Below are positions 1 to 11,355 of a DNA stretch of 64,000 bases, in pieces. Origin of the DNA: Taenia hydatigena (Eukaryota; Platyhelminthes; Cestoda; Cyclophyllidea; Taeniidae); NCBI GenBank assembly GCA_036345935.2, contig JADWOT020000002.1, positions 6,894,140 to 6,958,139 on the forward strand. The letters are read 5' to 3'. A program made the translations under genes and the position numbers. Under the pieces are notes generated by a model. The model searched no databases and was not told where the DNA came from. It saw only the letters and a list, made by a program, of their open reading frames with translations. Position 1 is the first letter of the stretch, and each line of letters opens with the position of its first letter.

Positions 1-760
1 ACCCAAATTGAGGTGGATGACTAAACTTTACCGCATGAATGGCACGCGAGAGCACGGCACCACCTCCCCACTAGCAACTCCAACGTTGAGTCGGTCTGTC
101 GATGGTGAATAAAAGTGTCACAAATGCCACTATTTTGTGATAAAATTAGTACGGTGAAGTTACCATTAACGCATGGATGGCATGAGAGAGCAGTGCATTT
201 TTCACTTGATTACATGCATTTCCAAAATTGCACCGTTGTCTCCATGGTGTCGTAGGCTTTAGAAACGCTAATACCTTTCGCCACCAATAAGTGTGGGGGA
301 ACATTGTTTACAGCAGAGATGGCATGTGATAGCCCTGCACCATTCACCCACATCCTTGCACCATCAACCATGACACGGTCTGTCGATGGTGGGTGTAAGT
401 GTCAGGAATATCGTTCGTTGGGCGCAACCAATAGAGGAGGAGGAATAATCCTAATTGCATAGATGGCGTGTAATATTTGTGCATTATTTCTAACTACTCC
501 CATCTTTAGCCTTGCCCGTTGTTTTGATAGAGTCTTGGGTGTTAGAAGTCCACCGTTCTCCCGCCACCGATATGTGAGAAGGAATATTAATTGCTGCATG
601 GATGGCATGTGATGGCCCTACAATATTAGCCTACTTCATTGCTTATGGACCTTGCTGCGGTCTGTCGATGTTGACTGTGTCATTTTTGTCTCTACTTTTG
701 TACCGCCAATTAGTTTTGGTGCTGAACTTAGCCGCATTGATGGCATGTTATGTCTATATT
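1..760 (+). repeat. Tandem ~142-bp repeat units, left arm
   Basis: The key motif recurs at about 91, 233 (degenerate), 374, 515 (degenerate) and 656, a period of about 142. Each unit also carries an ATGGCATGNGAKAGC-like segment about 80 bases after the key. Units are diverged from one another. The same units are found at 45585-45965 and 48889-50850, and inverted at 2764-3330 and 51420-51800. Confidence 0.75.
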
Positions 761-959
761 TTATAGCAAAAACTTTTGTCCATCTCTATGCGCATGATCT
801 TGTCGGGTTCTGTTGTGAGCACACATGATTATTTTTATTCCCCTATCCTCCGGAATTTTTTTTCTTTTTTGATGCAATGTTGAGTGTTGTACCTCTATTC
901 TTCAAATACTACGCGCATTGACATTTTCGGAGCCAAGCGTTTCCTAATTTCAACTTAAC

Positions 960-2400
960 GTGAACAATAGGCTTTCGGTGTATTTAAATTAAGCTCTTGA
1001 ATCCTGGTGGCTAAATCATTTGGCCAGGTAGCAAATTTTGTGAATTTATTGCCTAACTATACAGCTACATTTTGCTAGCCGTCGCTCATCTGACTAGCAT
1101 CGCAGGCAAACAATAATTCGCAGGCATGCTTATAAAGTCTTGGCAGCCCAGGTGTGCTTCACTACAGCGGGCCTTAATTCGATTATTGACTCACCATAAC
1201 CACAGTCCCTGACAAGCTGTTTGTGTCATGTTTTCAATCAATGCCATTAACGGATTCTCTATGATGAGGATCTTTTGAATAGAGTACTCTTTGTAAACAG
1301 TTGCTCCCATCATTGCAATTCTGCCTGAATTCAGCGTTTTCTTTGGGTTTTAACATCACAAAGACCTCGTGCTAGTAATTACGCCTCCAACATCCATAAT
1401 TCCAAGCATTCAGGTGCACCGATATACAATTTGAGACTAAATGTGGCACAAACTCGTACGATTAGATCTCGAGTCACTTATCGTGAGCATGCCTATTTAT
1501 AAATTCGACATCATTTTCGACGTGCCTTTCCATCGTTTGTAAAGTCATAATCGCTAAGCGAGGGACGCGGTGACATTCGCACCTTTCTTATCACAACTGA
1601 TCAAGCTTTCTTCTGGTCTCCGAACCCGAAATGCGTCCCTGAAGAAAGGACTCAATGTTCAGTGCAGTTGGTAATAGTGAGCGTAGCCCCTCTTCTTTCC
1701 CGGGAGCGTTGGTTAAACTCAGTTGGAATGCTCTTCTACCTCAATATTTCTTAAGCTTGGGAACAAATATTGCGCGACTTAAATAAGTTTTCATCAACGA
1801 CTTATTCTGCTTGTTTGGCATACGCTTTGCTACAAAAATGCAAAAATGATGAGTTGGCGTGAACAACTCCGCCATAGCATATATGTGCATACTCGAAGCA
1901 AAAGTTTTGCAGGATATTCGACTTTATCTCCTATCTAGCGCATTAAAGAATGTAGGAATCAAGAATGGAATGTGGTTGCTGACAATGAAGGACAGCCCTT
2001 TAATTTGTTGTCCGCTATGGACGGACTCTTTACTCACTTTGGCCTTCACTTCGCGAATGGATGCAAGGATAAATTCCGGCAAGCTTTGATAAACTGTTGA
2101 CTGGATTCTATCAAACAAGTGAGAGTTAAACTCGGACCGCAAGTAAAATTTAGTTATTTTTGCTTGCCCATATTCCTACAACTCGCTTGCAACTAAATGG
2201 GCTCCACTAAGTCATTCTTAACGAAAGAAAGTCTGCTACGGTGTAAGCCCAAACTTGACTGCGGTTGTTTAAAAGGTCAGTCACACTTGACTAAAGCAAT
2301 AACATGTGACTTAGCCCCACCTCTTGTACAACAACACTATCTGGCATTCGCAATGTCATTTAGATCGGCTTTTACTTCTAACTGATGATGTTGGAAAGTG
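960..2400 (+). repeat. Core region A of the foldback-like element
   Basis: This stretch has diverged relatives at 46200-46930, 47690-48180 and, shorter, 50980-51410. Landmarks include CTTTCGGTGT near 970, a GGATTCTCTATG segment near 1252 and a GAGAAAAGGAC-like segment near 1645. On the minus strand three copies share a similar short peptide frame (FGFxDxKKA followed by RKVxM) at about 1560-1660, 46760-46850 and 48060-48130. The copy here is interrupted by stops. It may be a relic of coding sequence or plain nucleotide homology. No product is recognised. Confidence 0.6.
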
Positions 2401-2763
2401 AGAACTCTGAATGAGAAGCTTATAGGCAAGTGCATAAGGAATGCGCGCATATCCCCTTAACAAACTTGACATTGCGTCATTCTACCGGTCACTGTTTCCC
2501 TAGTGCGCTCATCAGAAATAGCGCATAGTTCTGACCCATGCCGAAGCAGGTGCAAACCAGAGTCAAGAAGTAGTCTGACGGTGTGAATAGCAAATTCTAC
2601 TCCAATTCCATTGCAATAAATATATGCAGTCGACGCGTTCTATATTACAGCTTGTTAGAATGCCATGAAGACTGAACGACGCCGAAAACGATTACTCGGA
2701 AGCAGTAATAGCAAAAATGAAAAGTCTATTCGAAGTGAGCCACGATGCATGATATGCAATTAA

Positions 2764-3330
2764 TTAGAAATATTCTGCACGAGTGTCAAATGCAATCCAT
2801 GCGTTAGGAATTATTCCTCCTCCTCTATTGGTTGCGCCCAAAGAACGATATTCCTGACACTTACACCCACCATCGACAGACCGTGGCAAGGTTGATGGTG
2901 CAAGGATGTGGGTGAATGGTGCAGGGCTATCACATGCCATCTCTGCTGTAAACAATGTTCCCCCACACTTATTGGTGGCGAAAGGTATTAGCGTTTCTAA
3001 AGCCTACGACACCATGGAGACAACGGTGCAATTTTGGAAATGCATGTAATCAAGTGAAAAATGCACTGCTCTCTCATGCCATCCATGCGTTAATGGTAAC
3101 TTCACCGTACTAATTTTATCACAAAATAGTGGCATTTGTGACACTTTTATTCACCATCGACAGACCGACTCAACGTTGGAGTTGCTAGTGGGGAGGTGGT
3201 GCCGTGCTCTCGCGTGCTATTCATGCGGTAAAATTTAGTCATCCACCTCAATTTGGGTAACACGTGCGGTGGCATTGTGGACACTTGAAGCCATCATTGA
3301 CAGACCTGTGCGAGTTTGACAATGCAAATA
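2764..3330 (-). repeat. Inverted arm of ~142-bp units
   Basis: Read on the minus strand this matches bases 1 to about 480 almost base for base up to 3258. One further unit follows to about 3330 (key GGTCTGTCAATGATGG on the minus strand). Identity to the left arm is far higher than identity between units within an arm. The two arms were therefore duplicated or homogenised recently compared with the age of the unit array. Confidence 0.75.
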
Positions 3331-3479
3331 AATGATAAGATTCTCCACTGTCAGTTTTGTGCGAATTCGAGACATTAGTCTTCAGTATGTTTTCTTGGAA
3401 TGTGGTGTATTTCGCTCTGAGCGTTATTGGCATGACAGGGTAAATTTTCAGCTCACGCTGATGGACTTGTGGCCTATTC

Positions 3480-4310
3480 GCGGTAAATTTTTCCATCTGA
3501 AATTGAGACGGCGCAACTTGAGTTTTTAAAATTGACAGCGCTCTCACATATTTTAGCTCACGGAATAGGGTCAGATTATTGTAACGGAAGAATGTGCATA
3601 CTTTACATGTTTTCTCATTCAATTTTATGTTTCCTTGTAGGGTTTGAGGGTTGGGCATTTTTGGATAGCCCAAGTGTGTTTTATCCAACTTCATCTCACA
3701 TCACGTGGTATGCTGCCATGCATCGAGACAGCACGAAAGGCGAATGGGAAAGCCATATCTCTCGTTCAACCAATATGGGCGTCTGTTGGTGGAGAGCACC
3801 CAACGCTACAGCATCAAAGTCAGTTGCATTGCATTTCAGACGATTCGACAACCAAGGTGAAATGGGGCGTACTCTCTCGTTATTTAAAGTTCACTTCTGT
3901 AGGCTATCGTCAATATGGGCGGGTTGACATCGCAAACGCATCAGCAAATAAGACCCCACTTCCCCATTCTTACGTTTTTATGCATTGTTAATCAAATACC
4001 ATTCCTGCTTGTATTTCTGCATTTCTGACGCTACTTTGTCGGCAACTGTGGGACTGTAACAAATACGCATCCATAATCGCAAGTCCTATTAAACTGCTCT
4101 ATTTCAAAAGTTGCCTCTTTGTCTCCTCGAATTTAGAAACTCATTCGTTTCTCGTAAAAAGGGGAACCTGTTAGTCGTTTTAATGGAGCCTGAAAGGCAT
4201 TCGCACATCTCAATCAATACCGCAGAGATGTTCGACTGCAAAGTGGGTTTTCGAACTGCCTTTGTATCCCAAAGCAGCCTTATCACAGCATCTCGATCAT
4301 TGTTGACAAA
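3480..4310 (+). repeat. Block B, inverted relative to 44575-45430
   Basis: The reverse complement of 44575-45430 aligns along this stretch with many substitutions. For example, GTCTGTTGGTGGAGAGCAC at 3780 pairs with the reverse complement near 45100. A third, partial copy lies at 48180-48570. The minus strand at 4104-4310 carries an open frame whose last 45 or so codons align without gaps to the ORF at 44575-44784. Block B sits between the satellite arm and the FnIII gene here, and on the other side of the FnIII copy in the second half. Confidence 0.6.
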
Positions 4311-4524
4311 AAATGCGACTTGACATCCAAGGCGTGATTAGACATTGTACTTCATTTCAGTCCTCTCGTCTGCGCACCTTAATAATAACGCATGTGACAG
4401 CAGACCACCGATTCACGAACACAAAGCAACACACCATGTTACGACTAGGAGCTGTATGTGTGGAGGAGTCGTCGTGTAGTTCAAGGGCACACATCTAATA
4501 GGCTGGCGCATCAGTACCCTTTCT

Positions 4525-4530
4525 TATAAA
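4525..4530 (+). promoter_or_regulatory. TATA box of the FnIII gene
   Basis: TATAAA lies 42 bases upstream of the ATG at 4572. It is conserved in position upstream of the paralogous ATG at 42824 (TATAAA 42777-42782, also 42 bases away), within a conserved upstream segment of about 180 bases. Conservation at the same spacing in two diverged copies supports a core promoter with a very short 5' UTR. Confidence 0.6.
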
Positions 4531-4571
4531 TGCCCCACGATTTGTACTTGCGACCTAATTTTTCGTTCGCG

Positions 4572-6268
4572 ATGTCGTTTTGCTTGCACCTTGTGTTACT
4601 GGCGATTTCACACTTAGCGAAGAGCCAAGTAGGACTGAGTGGTGAGTCGCACTCGACTATTTAATACCCACCAGCATTTGTGCACATCCCACACCGGTTA
4701 AGTGCTTCTCCTCTTCTTACGTGAAGTGCTGTGATCGGTTGCGTTCCACTTGCCCGCATTCACTTAATCGTAACCCCTCATTTTTCATCCGCTGTGAACA
4801 GATCACTGCATACGCACCAGTTGACAGTGATGTTTGCTTGTGAGTGGCGAGCATGTCACACGAAACGGATGCACGGGATGAGAATTGGCTGAGGCTACAT
4901 TCCTACTTCCGCTGCGCTTCACTAGAAACCTTAGTTCCTCCCTAACACACGTGTTTCATGATAATCTATGCGCACACCATATAGGCTAATATTCATAAAC
5001 ACCTATCCTTAATACATTGAGCAATTCAATTGCTGCACTTCAAAGGCGACAAACGAGTAGTTGTGCCGCCTAACACTATTACTGTCATTGTGGAAGCAGA
5101 AAGAGGTGGAGATTTCTGCTTCTAGGTGGTCCACAATATCCACAACATTTCTGCTGAGCAGGAAAATATATATCTTGTTTTGCAGAGGAGGCGATAGAGA
5201 CAAGGAAACCGCTTCCAGATAACTTCCAATGGACTTGGCCGAGGCCACACACCATTACGCTAGTTTGGGATGTGGAAAAGTTGGGCGGAAACTACGCGAA
5301 ACAGATTAGAATAATTGCATTTTCATCTCAGCAGCCTCCCTTACCCAGGACCACGAAAGTAGATTTTTCGCAGGGGATAATCACTCTCGGTGGATTGGAG
5401 GCCGACACACGATATCATGTGCTTGTACACCTGATTACAGACGAGAACTTTGCTGCTATATTCAATGGATCCATTAAAACAATGCCCTCTGGTAAGTTGG
5501 CAATTGTGATTGTGAAGTGCATCACCATACCAAAGGATGTCATGTCTGCCTGCATAGGGAAGGAAAAATGTGGTTCTCTACCCATGCTCTATTTTCTCAT
5601 TCCACACATTGTACTTTGCGAGTAAGTGGATATTGGGTGGGAAGGTATGTGGCAAGTGCCTATTACCTGACCCAATGCCATAAGATACGTAGCCGAGAAA
5701 ATGAGTGTAACAAAACGCAGGCTATACCCACGAACTAAAAAGGGACATCTTCCACTACTTATGCTCTTCATTACAATGCACACACTCGAGTCGGAGGTTG
5801 ACGTTCACAGCGAGCAAGTGATTTGTTGCGGCTCAAAGGCAAACAACTAATTCATTCTGCTTGCCACCACCGCTGTGAAATGTCTTAGCATTAAGTGTTC
5901 CACATTTTCATTCCCAATGGATTCAGAATGCCTGTACAATTACTGTTAGTACCAAATACACTCTTGCTATGCAGAAGAGAGAAAGGAAGGAAAGAAACCA
6001 CTGCCTGAACACTTCCAGTGGGAATTCGTGAAGTCAAACTCCATTGCGTTGAAGTAGAATGTGCAAGCGTTGGGCGGACACTACGCGAACCAGATTAAGC
6101 TGACCGCGGTTTCGACTTCTCACCCCTCCTCATCCATGATTAAAAGAGCAGATTTCGCACGTGGGAGAATCAATCTCGATGGATTGGAGGCTAACACACA
6201 ATACCGAGTGTTTGTGGACACAGAGGCAACTGAAATATACGATGGGTACATTAAGACACCACTTTCCG
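4572..6268 (+). CDS. Secreted FnIII protein, oncosphere-antigen-like
   Basis: Exon 1 (4572-4641) encodes a signal peptide beginning MSFCLHLVLLAISHLAKS and ends in phase 1 at G|GTGAGT. Exon 2 (5186-5491, 306 nt) follows a TTGTTTTGCAG acceptor and encodes a complete FnIII domain ending KTMPSG|GTAAGT. Exon 3 (5975-6268, 294 nt) encodes a second FnIII domain ending in phase 1 at G|GTAAGC. Signal exon plus one or two symmetrical phase-1 FnIII exons ending in a PSG-like motif is the design of taeniid 45W/EG95 oncosphere antigens, secreted or surface proteins of the invading larva. That family name is from recognition, not a search. Exon 3 carries TAG at 6055-6057, so the spliced message would give 152 residues with one intact domain. 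It may be a truncated but working gene or an early pseudogene. Confidence 0.72.
5186..5491 (+). CDS. Exon encoding intact FnIII domain 1
   Basis: With the G carried over from exon 1, the exon reads from EEAIETRKPLPDNFQW to KTMPSG with no stop. Key FnIII positions are present: the strand-B tryptophan in LVWDVEKLGG, the turn leucine in ITLGGLEADT, and the strand-F tyrosine in TRYHVLV. Length (102 codons) fits one FnIII domain. Both borders are phase 1, so the exon can be skipped or duplicated without a frameshift. Intron 1 is 544 nt and intron 2 is 483 nt. Confidence 0.8.
5975..6268 (+). pseudogene. FnIII domain 2 exon with nonsense codon
   Basis: After the TTGCTATGCAG acceptor the frame reads PLPEHFQWEF, then SIALK, then TAG at 6055-6057, then NVQALGGHYANQIKLTAVST and on to YIKTPLS. 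TAG stands where domain 1 has TGG for the conserved strand-B tryptophan, a single G-to-A change. The rest of the exon is open, with good splice sites on both sides. The lesion therefore looks recent, or is a sequencing error, and the gene may still be transcribed. Confidence 0.75.
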
Positions 6269-6535
6269 GTAAGCTGATTGGTGTGATTGTAATGCGCTTC
6301 GCCATATCGAGGGATGACATGTTTGTGTGCATAGAGAGGAGGAGAGTGTTATGGTAACAAACTGATCTGTCTCGTGGTCCACTCCGTCTGGCTCCGCATG
6401 GCGCGCTAATAAGGCGTGCTTAAGCCTACTCGTGCGTAAGTACAAATTAGCAACAGTTTGGACATGCTTACGACCGCACTGAAGGCATTAGAAGGCATGA
6501 TACTGTGATGGAATCCGTGTATGTTTGGCAAACAG

Positions 6536-6594
6536 AGGAGGCCGAGGCTACTGTCAAAGTCCAGACGTCAGCCTACCCATCAAACGCAAAGTGA
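6536..6594 (+). CDS. Candidate last exon of the FnIII gene
   Basis: A GGCAAACAG acceptor is followed in phase 1 by a short frame, EEAEATVKVQTSAYPSNAK, then TGA at 6592-6594. The phase fits exon 3, and the start resembles the start of exon 2. It lacks the hydrophobic tail expected of many members of the family, so it is only a candidate. Confidence 0.25.
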
Positions 6595-7170
6595 TCGAAC
6601 CCGTGGCTCTTGATCGAAACCGCGAGTTATGAAAGCAATAAACATATAACAATTGCATTTTCTAGCCAATCGTCTTGAGAAAATCCCGAGATGCCTATGA
6701 TGCTTGAGTTGTTTAAATGCGGCTCTGCAGTGAAAGGCCTTCAAAGAACTTTAGTTCCATGGCCGTGAATGCATCAGAGATCCTTGAGGCAATTACGTTT
6801 TGAACTGAAACAATCGATCTTTATCCCTGTGCTAATAACAAGAAATGTCTTATAAACCAAATTCTTAGGCATGTTGTTTAGTACATTTTAGCTTTGCTGT
6901 GGAATTAGCCTGCAGCTTGGGTTATTTTTCCCTTACATAAACACAATTATTTGTTGAATTTTTCTCCTCAAGCTTGTTGATCGCACTTGGGAGTATCATC
7001 CGTCTCTATGGGGTGCTTTCTTATTAATAATAACGTCTGGATTTCAACTAAAGGGCTGCAGTTGTTAAACAAGGAAGAGATTGTCAATCGCAGGCTTCAC
7101 TTGGTGTTGATGACTTGTGCTTTCGATTTGTGCTCTCAACTTCTTCCCCGCCGCTGACCAATCTGCACTA

Positions 7171-7505
7171 ACAGACCCACCAAAGAAATCGACCGAACAA
7201 TGCAACCACCTGTTACAAAGTCTTTGCGAATTGGTTGCCTGGTGGGAGGAGATCAAAAAGGCACACCACGCTTACACATACAAATTCAGTTGGAGCAGTC
7301 CATCCACCGGAGAGCCGCTAGAAGTCACACTGGTGATGGTGGCAAGTAAAAACACCCGCTGAAGACAACCCTTTCATCCTTCCCCACCAGCCACTAACTC
7401 CTACGCGTTGCAGATGCGAGGGCCCTACACTGCAGATTGTTGGAACTGGAAGATCTCGCCTTAGGAACGTCAACAAACCCACACCAATTCCATTCTGCAC
7501 TGTGA
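7171..7505 (+). CDS. Two candidate exons, FnIII-like start
   Basis: A long pyrimidine tract ending CACTAACAG (7170) precedes an open frame that includes NHLLQSLCELVAWWEEIKK and YKFSWSSPSTGEPLEVTLVM. The second segment resembles FnIII strands B and C (W, then an alternating hydrophobic strand). A donor at GCAA|GTAAAA (7344) and an acceptor at CGTTGCAG (7413) join in phase 1 to a second stretch, ARALHCRLLELEDLALG and on to TGA at 7503-7505. The phase agreement and 69-nt intron favour real exons. The product is not recognised and no start was found. Confidence 0.35.
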
Positions 7506-7666
7506 ATGGATTCGGTTCTTAGAAAGCAATCCTAACCAAAGGCTCGCAAAAGCACTTAATTAAATGCTACCAGCTTTAGCGATTCCACAGGATTTTCTTG
7601 AAGCACGTCTAACAGTAAGTGAACTAGTTTTGCTGGAATCACACTGCCATTTGCTGCCTTGTGCAG

Positions 7667-7792
7667 CACGAAAGCAATGCATGTCCCTCCTTACCAGCGG
7701 TTGACAAGGGAGGACTTACTCTGGATGCACTAAAATTGACAGGAAGCGTCGCTGACTTTGGGGCTGACAAACACTATATCGTCGTTGCATAA
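7667..7792 (+). CDS. Candidate exon with FnIII strand E/F pattern
   Basis: After GCCTTGTGCAG, a phase-0 frame of 41 codons ends with TAA at 7790-7792. It includes VDKGGLTLDALKL and ADKHYIVVA, which recall the VDFxxGxITLxGL and YxVxV parts of the FnIII exons upstream. It could not be joined in phase to 7414-7505, so it may be a relic of another FnIII copy or a chance ORF. Confidence 0.22.
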   Translation, partial: HESNACPSLPAVDKGGLTLDALKLTGSVADFGADKHYIVVA

Positions 7793-10700
7793 ACAAAACG
7801 GATGTGGCTAATTTCAGTCGCCTGGCTGATTTTCTGAGGAGCTGACTAGAACGCTATGGTCAATGCATGAGGGTAATTAATGCGGGTCCCCATTCTACGC
7901 AAAACTGCTAGTCCTTGCGACTTCTACTACCCTCGATTTCCTTGCCTTGGTTCTTCTCATTTACACGTATCATTTCTTTGCTCCTTACTAGAGAGGGGAG
8001 TGAGTGATAACCTCTTTGGTGCAGATTAAAATAGCAATCGCTCTGTGAAAATGCAATGAAAGGGGCATAAGGACACAGCGAAAGGAGAATAAAATAAGGG
8101 AAGACGATAGGAAGTGAAATTAGGCTAAAAAATATATGGATGACAATCTCTAATGGCTGTACAGAGTTTATAAGGCTCATTACAAACACTTTTTCTCATA
8201 TCCGGATGTCTTTCCATTCATTTTAATCTTTCCCTCTGTTCAAGTAAATGTTGTAAGCATGATCAAAACAATTCATTGTATTAAGTGCTTTTAAGAACGC
8301 ACATGAAGCTGGTGCTCTTGCTGTGTGCCCGGACCTTTTTTGACAATTCCAGCAAGAAAAGTCATTGTCTTACTCAATGGTAGTAAAATAGAGGCAAAAA
8401 AGTTAGAGACGCAAAGAAATAAACGCATTGTCCTTACCATTCAAATGTTCATCATTCGTAACATTTTGAGTCACAGCCGTTGTCGAGTTGGATCGCTGGT
8501 TAAGCAACGTGGTGAAGGAGGCGTTTCCGTCTAAGGAAGCAGTTCACATCCAACGAATATAACTTCACCTTTATTATTATGATTTATGGGGGAAGCGAGG
8601 CTCGTGCGTTTGGTGGAGAACAGGGGAAGAGCCTTATATATGGGTAAAGTATACTGCAAGACATGCCAGCATGGCCTTGCGTACATGCGTATTCCTTCCT
8701 TCAGTGCCCTAAGGTAGCACGAGTCGCACATTCGGCCTAGATGGAACGACACTCGCCATTGTTAGTCGCCTTATGTCACTCTGGCGCCAGCTGCCTTTGT
8801 GCATGCTAATAAAAAAGAGTGAATTATCTGAATGCTGCATTGCTGCTCAGCAGTCATTGTGCATGGTTTACTAGGCAAACGAGTTGAGAAAGAAGCTGTA
8901 GGCCTTTGTGGGTGCGATTAAAGAAGGGGGGTAGGAAGTCGGATTGTGTGCCCTCGAAAAAGGTAAATGGCAGAGGGTGAACTGTGGGTCTCGTATTATC
9001 CAGAAACAACGCTGGCTAAAGGCTAGCCATTTAATTGATCGTAGGCCATACCGAAGAGGAAGCAAACAACAGTAAAGCATCTTACAAGTGGAGGATGCAA
9101 TGAGATGCCTGGGTTGAATAGATCGCTGACGAATGCCGAAACGTAGAATGCCATTTGCAAGCACATGACTGCAAAATTTCTCAAGGGAATGAAGAAAAGT
9201 CAGCAGTGTTGAGAAAGAAACACAAAATCTGACTGCAGAATAAGTAAAGGGAAGAAAAAGTAGTGAAAAATCTGTGTGTCACACATGTGATGCAATGAAG
9301 CATGGCACCGTTTAAATGTAAAACACAAAATCTGCTAAATAATTGCATTATTTTTGGAGCAAAATAATAAAAAAAGAGAAACTTGGGGCTGTTAAGCGAT
9401 GGTAATTTTTGAGGCGAAGATACGTTAAAAAGGCATTGGATAGAATTATAAAAAGGGGCACTGATGCACGGATATGTGTATCAATGCATGTAGCCACAAA
9501 TGATGGGAGTGGTGAAATATGTGCGTCACGTGTGATGGGGGGATGAAATACGAAAATTGAGGTGGTTCGATATCATTAAGAGGAGAAGACAATTAGTGAA
9601 ACAAAGAATCATTTGATTTGCACTAAAATGTAATTTTAGTCACGGAAAGTAGAAGAAAAGCGAATAAAATGAATGGGCGAGTGAAAGAAGGAGGGAAGTG
9701 CTTCTACTAATGGGCTATGTTAGTGATGGTGGTGGTAGTGGTGTGGCTTAATGGTGCACCTGGTAGATGCGTGCGGGTGAGTGGATAGGTCGGTGGGAGG
9801 AAGGCGATTGGCAATAGCTTTGCTACGAAAGAAACTTTCCGTTGGCTGCAACTGCTGCGGACTTTGTGCGACTGTAGCTTTACACTATTTGTAAATTCAG
9901 TGCCAAGTTTACCACACCCAAAGGACATCATTGTGCCTACGCAATCAAAGGAGAATACTTATGCTTATGCAAAGTTGTGTGAAGCCAAGTTTCCAAGACG
10001 ATGCCATGCTCCGACAACGGGTAAGTACCTTTATTCTACTAAAATGGCTAGCACAATGACGATGCTACTTTCAAAAGCATTTTCAGACTGATGGTTAATT
10101 TGACGGCCTCTAAAGACGTAAAAAAAGCGCAGGTTTGCTTTCGCCCTTATTGCAGTGTGCTGAAACGCATTTGTACGCGTGTTCACTTGCACGCGCTTCC
10201 CTCTCTGTTTGAATGGCTATCGGTCCAGTATTGACCAAAGTAGATTGATATAATAAGGTGCATAGATCAGCTTATTTTGTTTGTGGACCTACCTACTTTG
10301 TTGCTTATGTCTACCGACATCTCTGCCGATTGCTCTTTTATCTGCCTAACTCACTACCACCTTGCCTATTCTCTTTGCTTCATAGTAACTGCAGTATTTT
10401 ATATGATGTTAAAACACTGGTGTCGTCCTGCCTACATTAAGTCCGGAGTAGGTTTAACCCTCCCTTAAGCTTCAGTTATGGTAAGCCACGGAGATATCAA
10501 GCAACATGTTGCAGTGTTGCAGCATTATGGCAGATGATATTTGATTGACAGACTTTGAAGGCATGCCAAAGACCCTCCGTCGTCGTCGTTCACATGTAAG
10601 CAACTTACAACGTGGGTCGACTGTGTGACACCTTCATGCCAATAGCCTTCTGCAGTACGGCATTAATATGTTGGACCGACGTCATTTTGAACTGCTCAGA

Positions 10701-11355
10701 AAGTGTCTTAACATAGGTATGCATTACTTTGTGCTCACTCCCCACAGTGTTTCGCCCAAATTGCCATGATAAGTTGAGATCTAATCATTGCCATTGTCGT
10801 CGCAGATGTTGGTCAATATTTTTATTTTTACATAGTATACGTCTTCTGCCTAATTAGTTGGTAATGTGACATCAACAATTGTGAAAGACGCTGCGCCAAT
10901 GTCGATTAGCAAAGGAAGTAGACACTTGCAGCTTCGTGAGAACTTCGTGGGTCTCGAGCGGTGGTATTGACGACATTGAGTTCTTTTAATGTAAAGACAC
11001 TGTCTTCAAAATTATTGCTCATCCTTACGAACTGCTTAACATGGCTTAAGATACTACTACTGCGTATTGCGATGGTCTCAGGAAACTCTCGGTCCGACAG
11101 TTAGCAACTATTTAGCGAGTTTAAAGTCGTACAAACCTTTTGCGCATATGCCAATAGCAGCCGCATTCTAAACATTTGTGTGTCTCTTCTTCCTTGGTGA
11201 CTAGACAATCATATGGATTGTGTACGTTTGTAAAGAGGAGAAGGGCATTGTTAAGCACACCACACGCATTCCAGCCCTTTACTCACACCACATCAATATG
11301 CGGCCTCTTCAATTTTATTCCAATTGCCTAATTAAAGAAGAAGTTACCTGTCAAC
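7793..11355. other. No gene recognised
   Basis: Only short open frames are seen on both strands (for example 7908-8189 and 8871-9164, minus). None has recognisable motifs or paired splice sites. The composition includes A/G-rich stretches near 9180-9700. Nothing repeated elsewhere in the window was noticed. Confidence 0.4.

Larger units (their letters stand above)
1..3258. mobile_element. Foldback-like element with long inverted arms
   Basis: Bases 1 to about 480 reappear as a reverse complement at about 2764-3258, so the segment can fold into a long hairpin around a 2.3-kb centre. Each arm consists of roughly 142-bp degenerate tandem units, marked by a CGGTCTGTCGATGGTG-like key at about 91, 374 and 656. 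Long inverted arms made of tandem repeats are typical of Foldback/Galileo-type elements. No transposase is readable inside, so any movement would need help from elsewhere. The window begins inside the left arm, so the true outer end is not visible. Related pieces lie at 45585-51800. Confidence 0.6.

Noticed and set aside
3248..3694. 148-codon minus-strand frame with a CPQC motif at its end
   Set aside because: It runs across block B into a satellite unit. The CPQC part is translated satellite, and the matching frame at 45180-45430 has stops.
6061..6357. Separate gene starting at GTG 6061
   Set aside because: It is the part of FnIII exon 3 downstream of the TAG, running on into the intron; no ATG or promoter is present.
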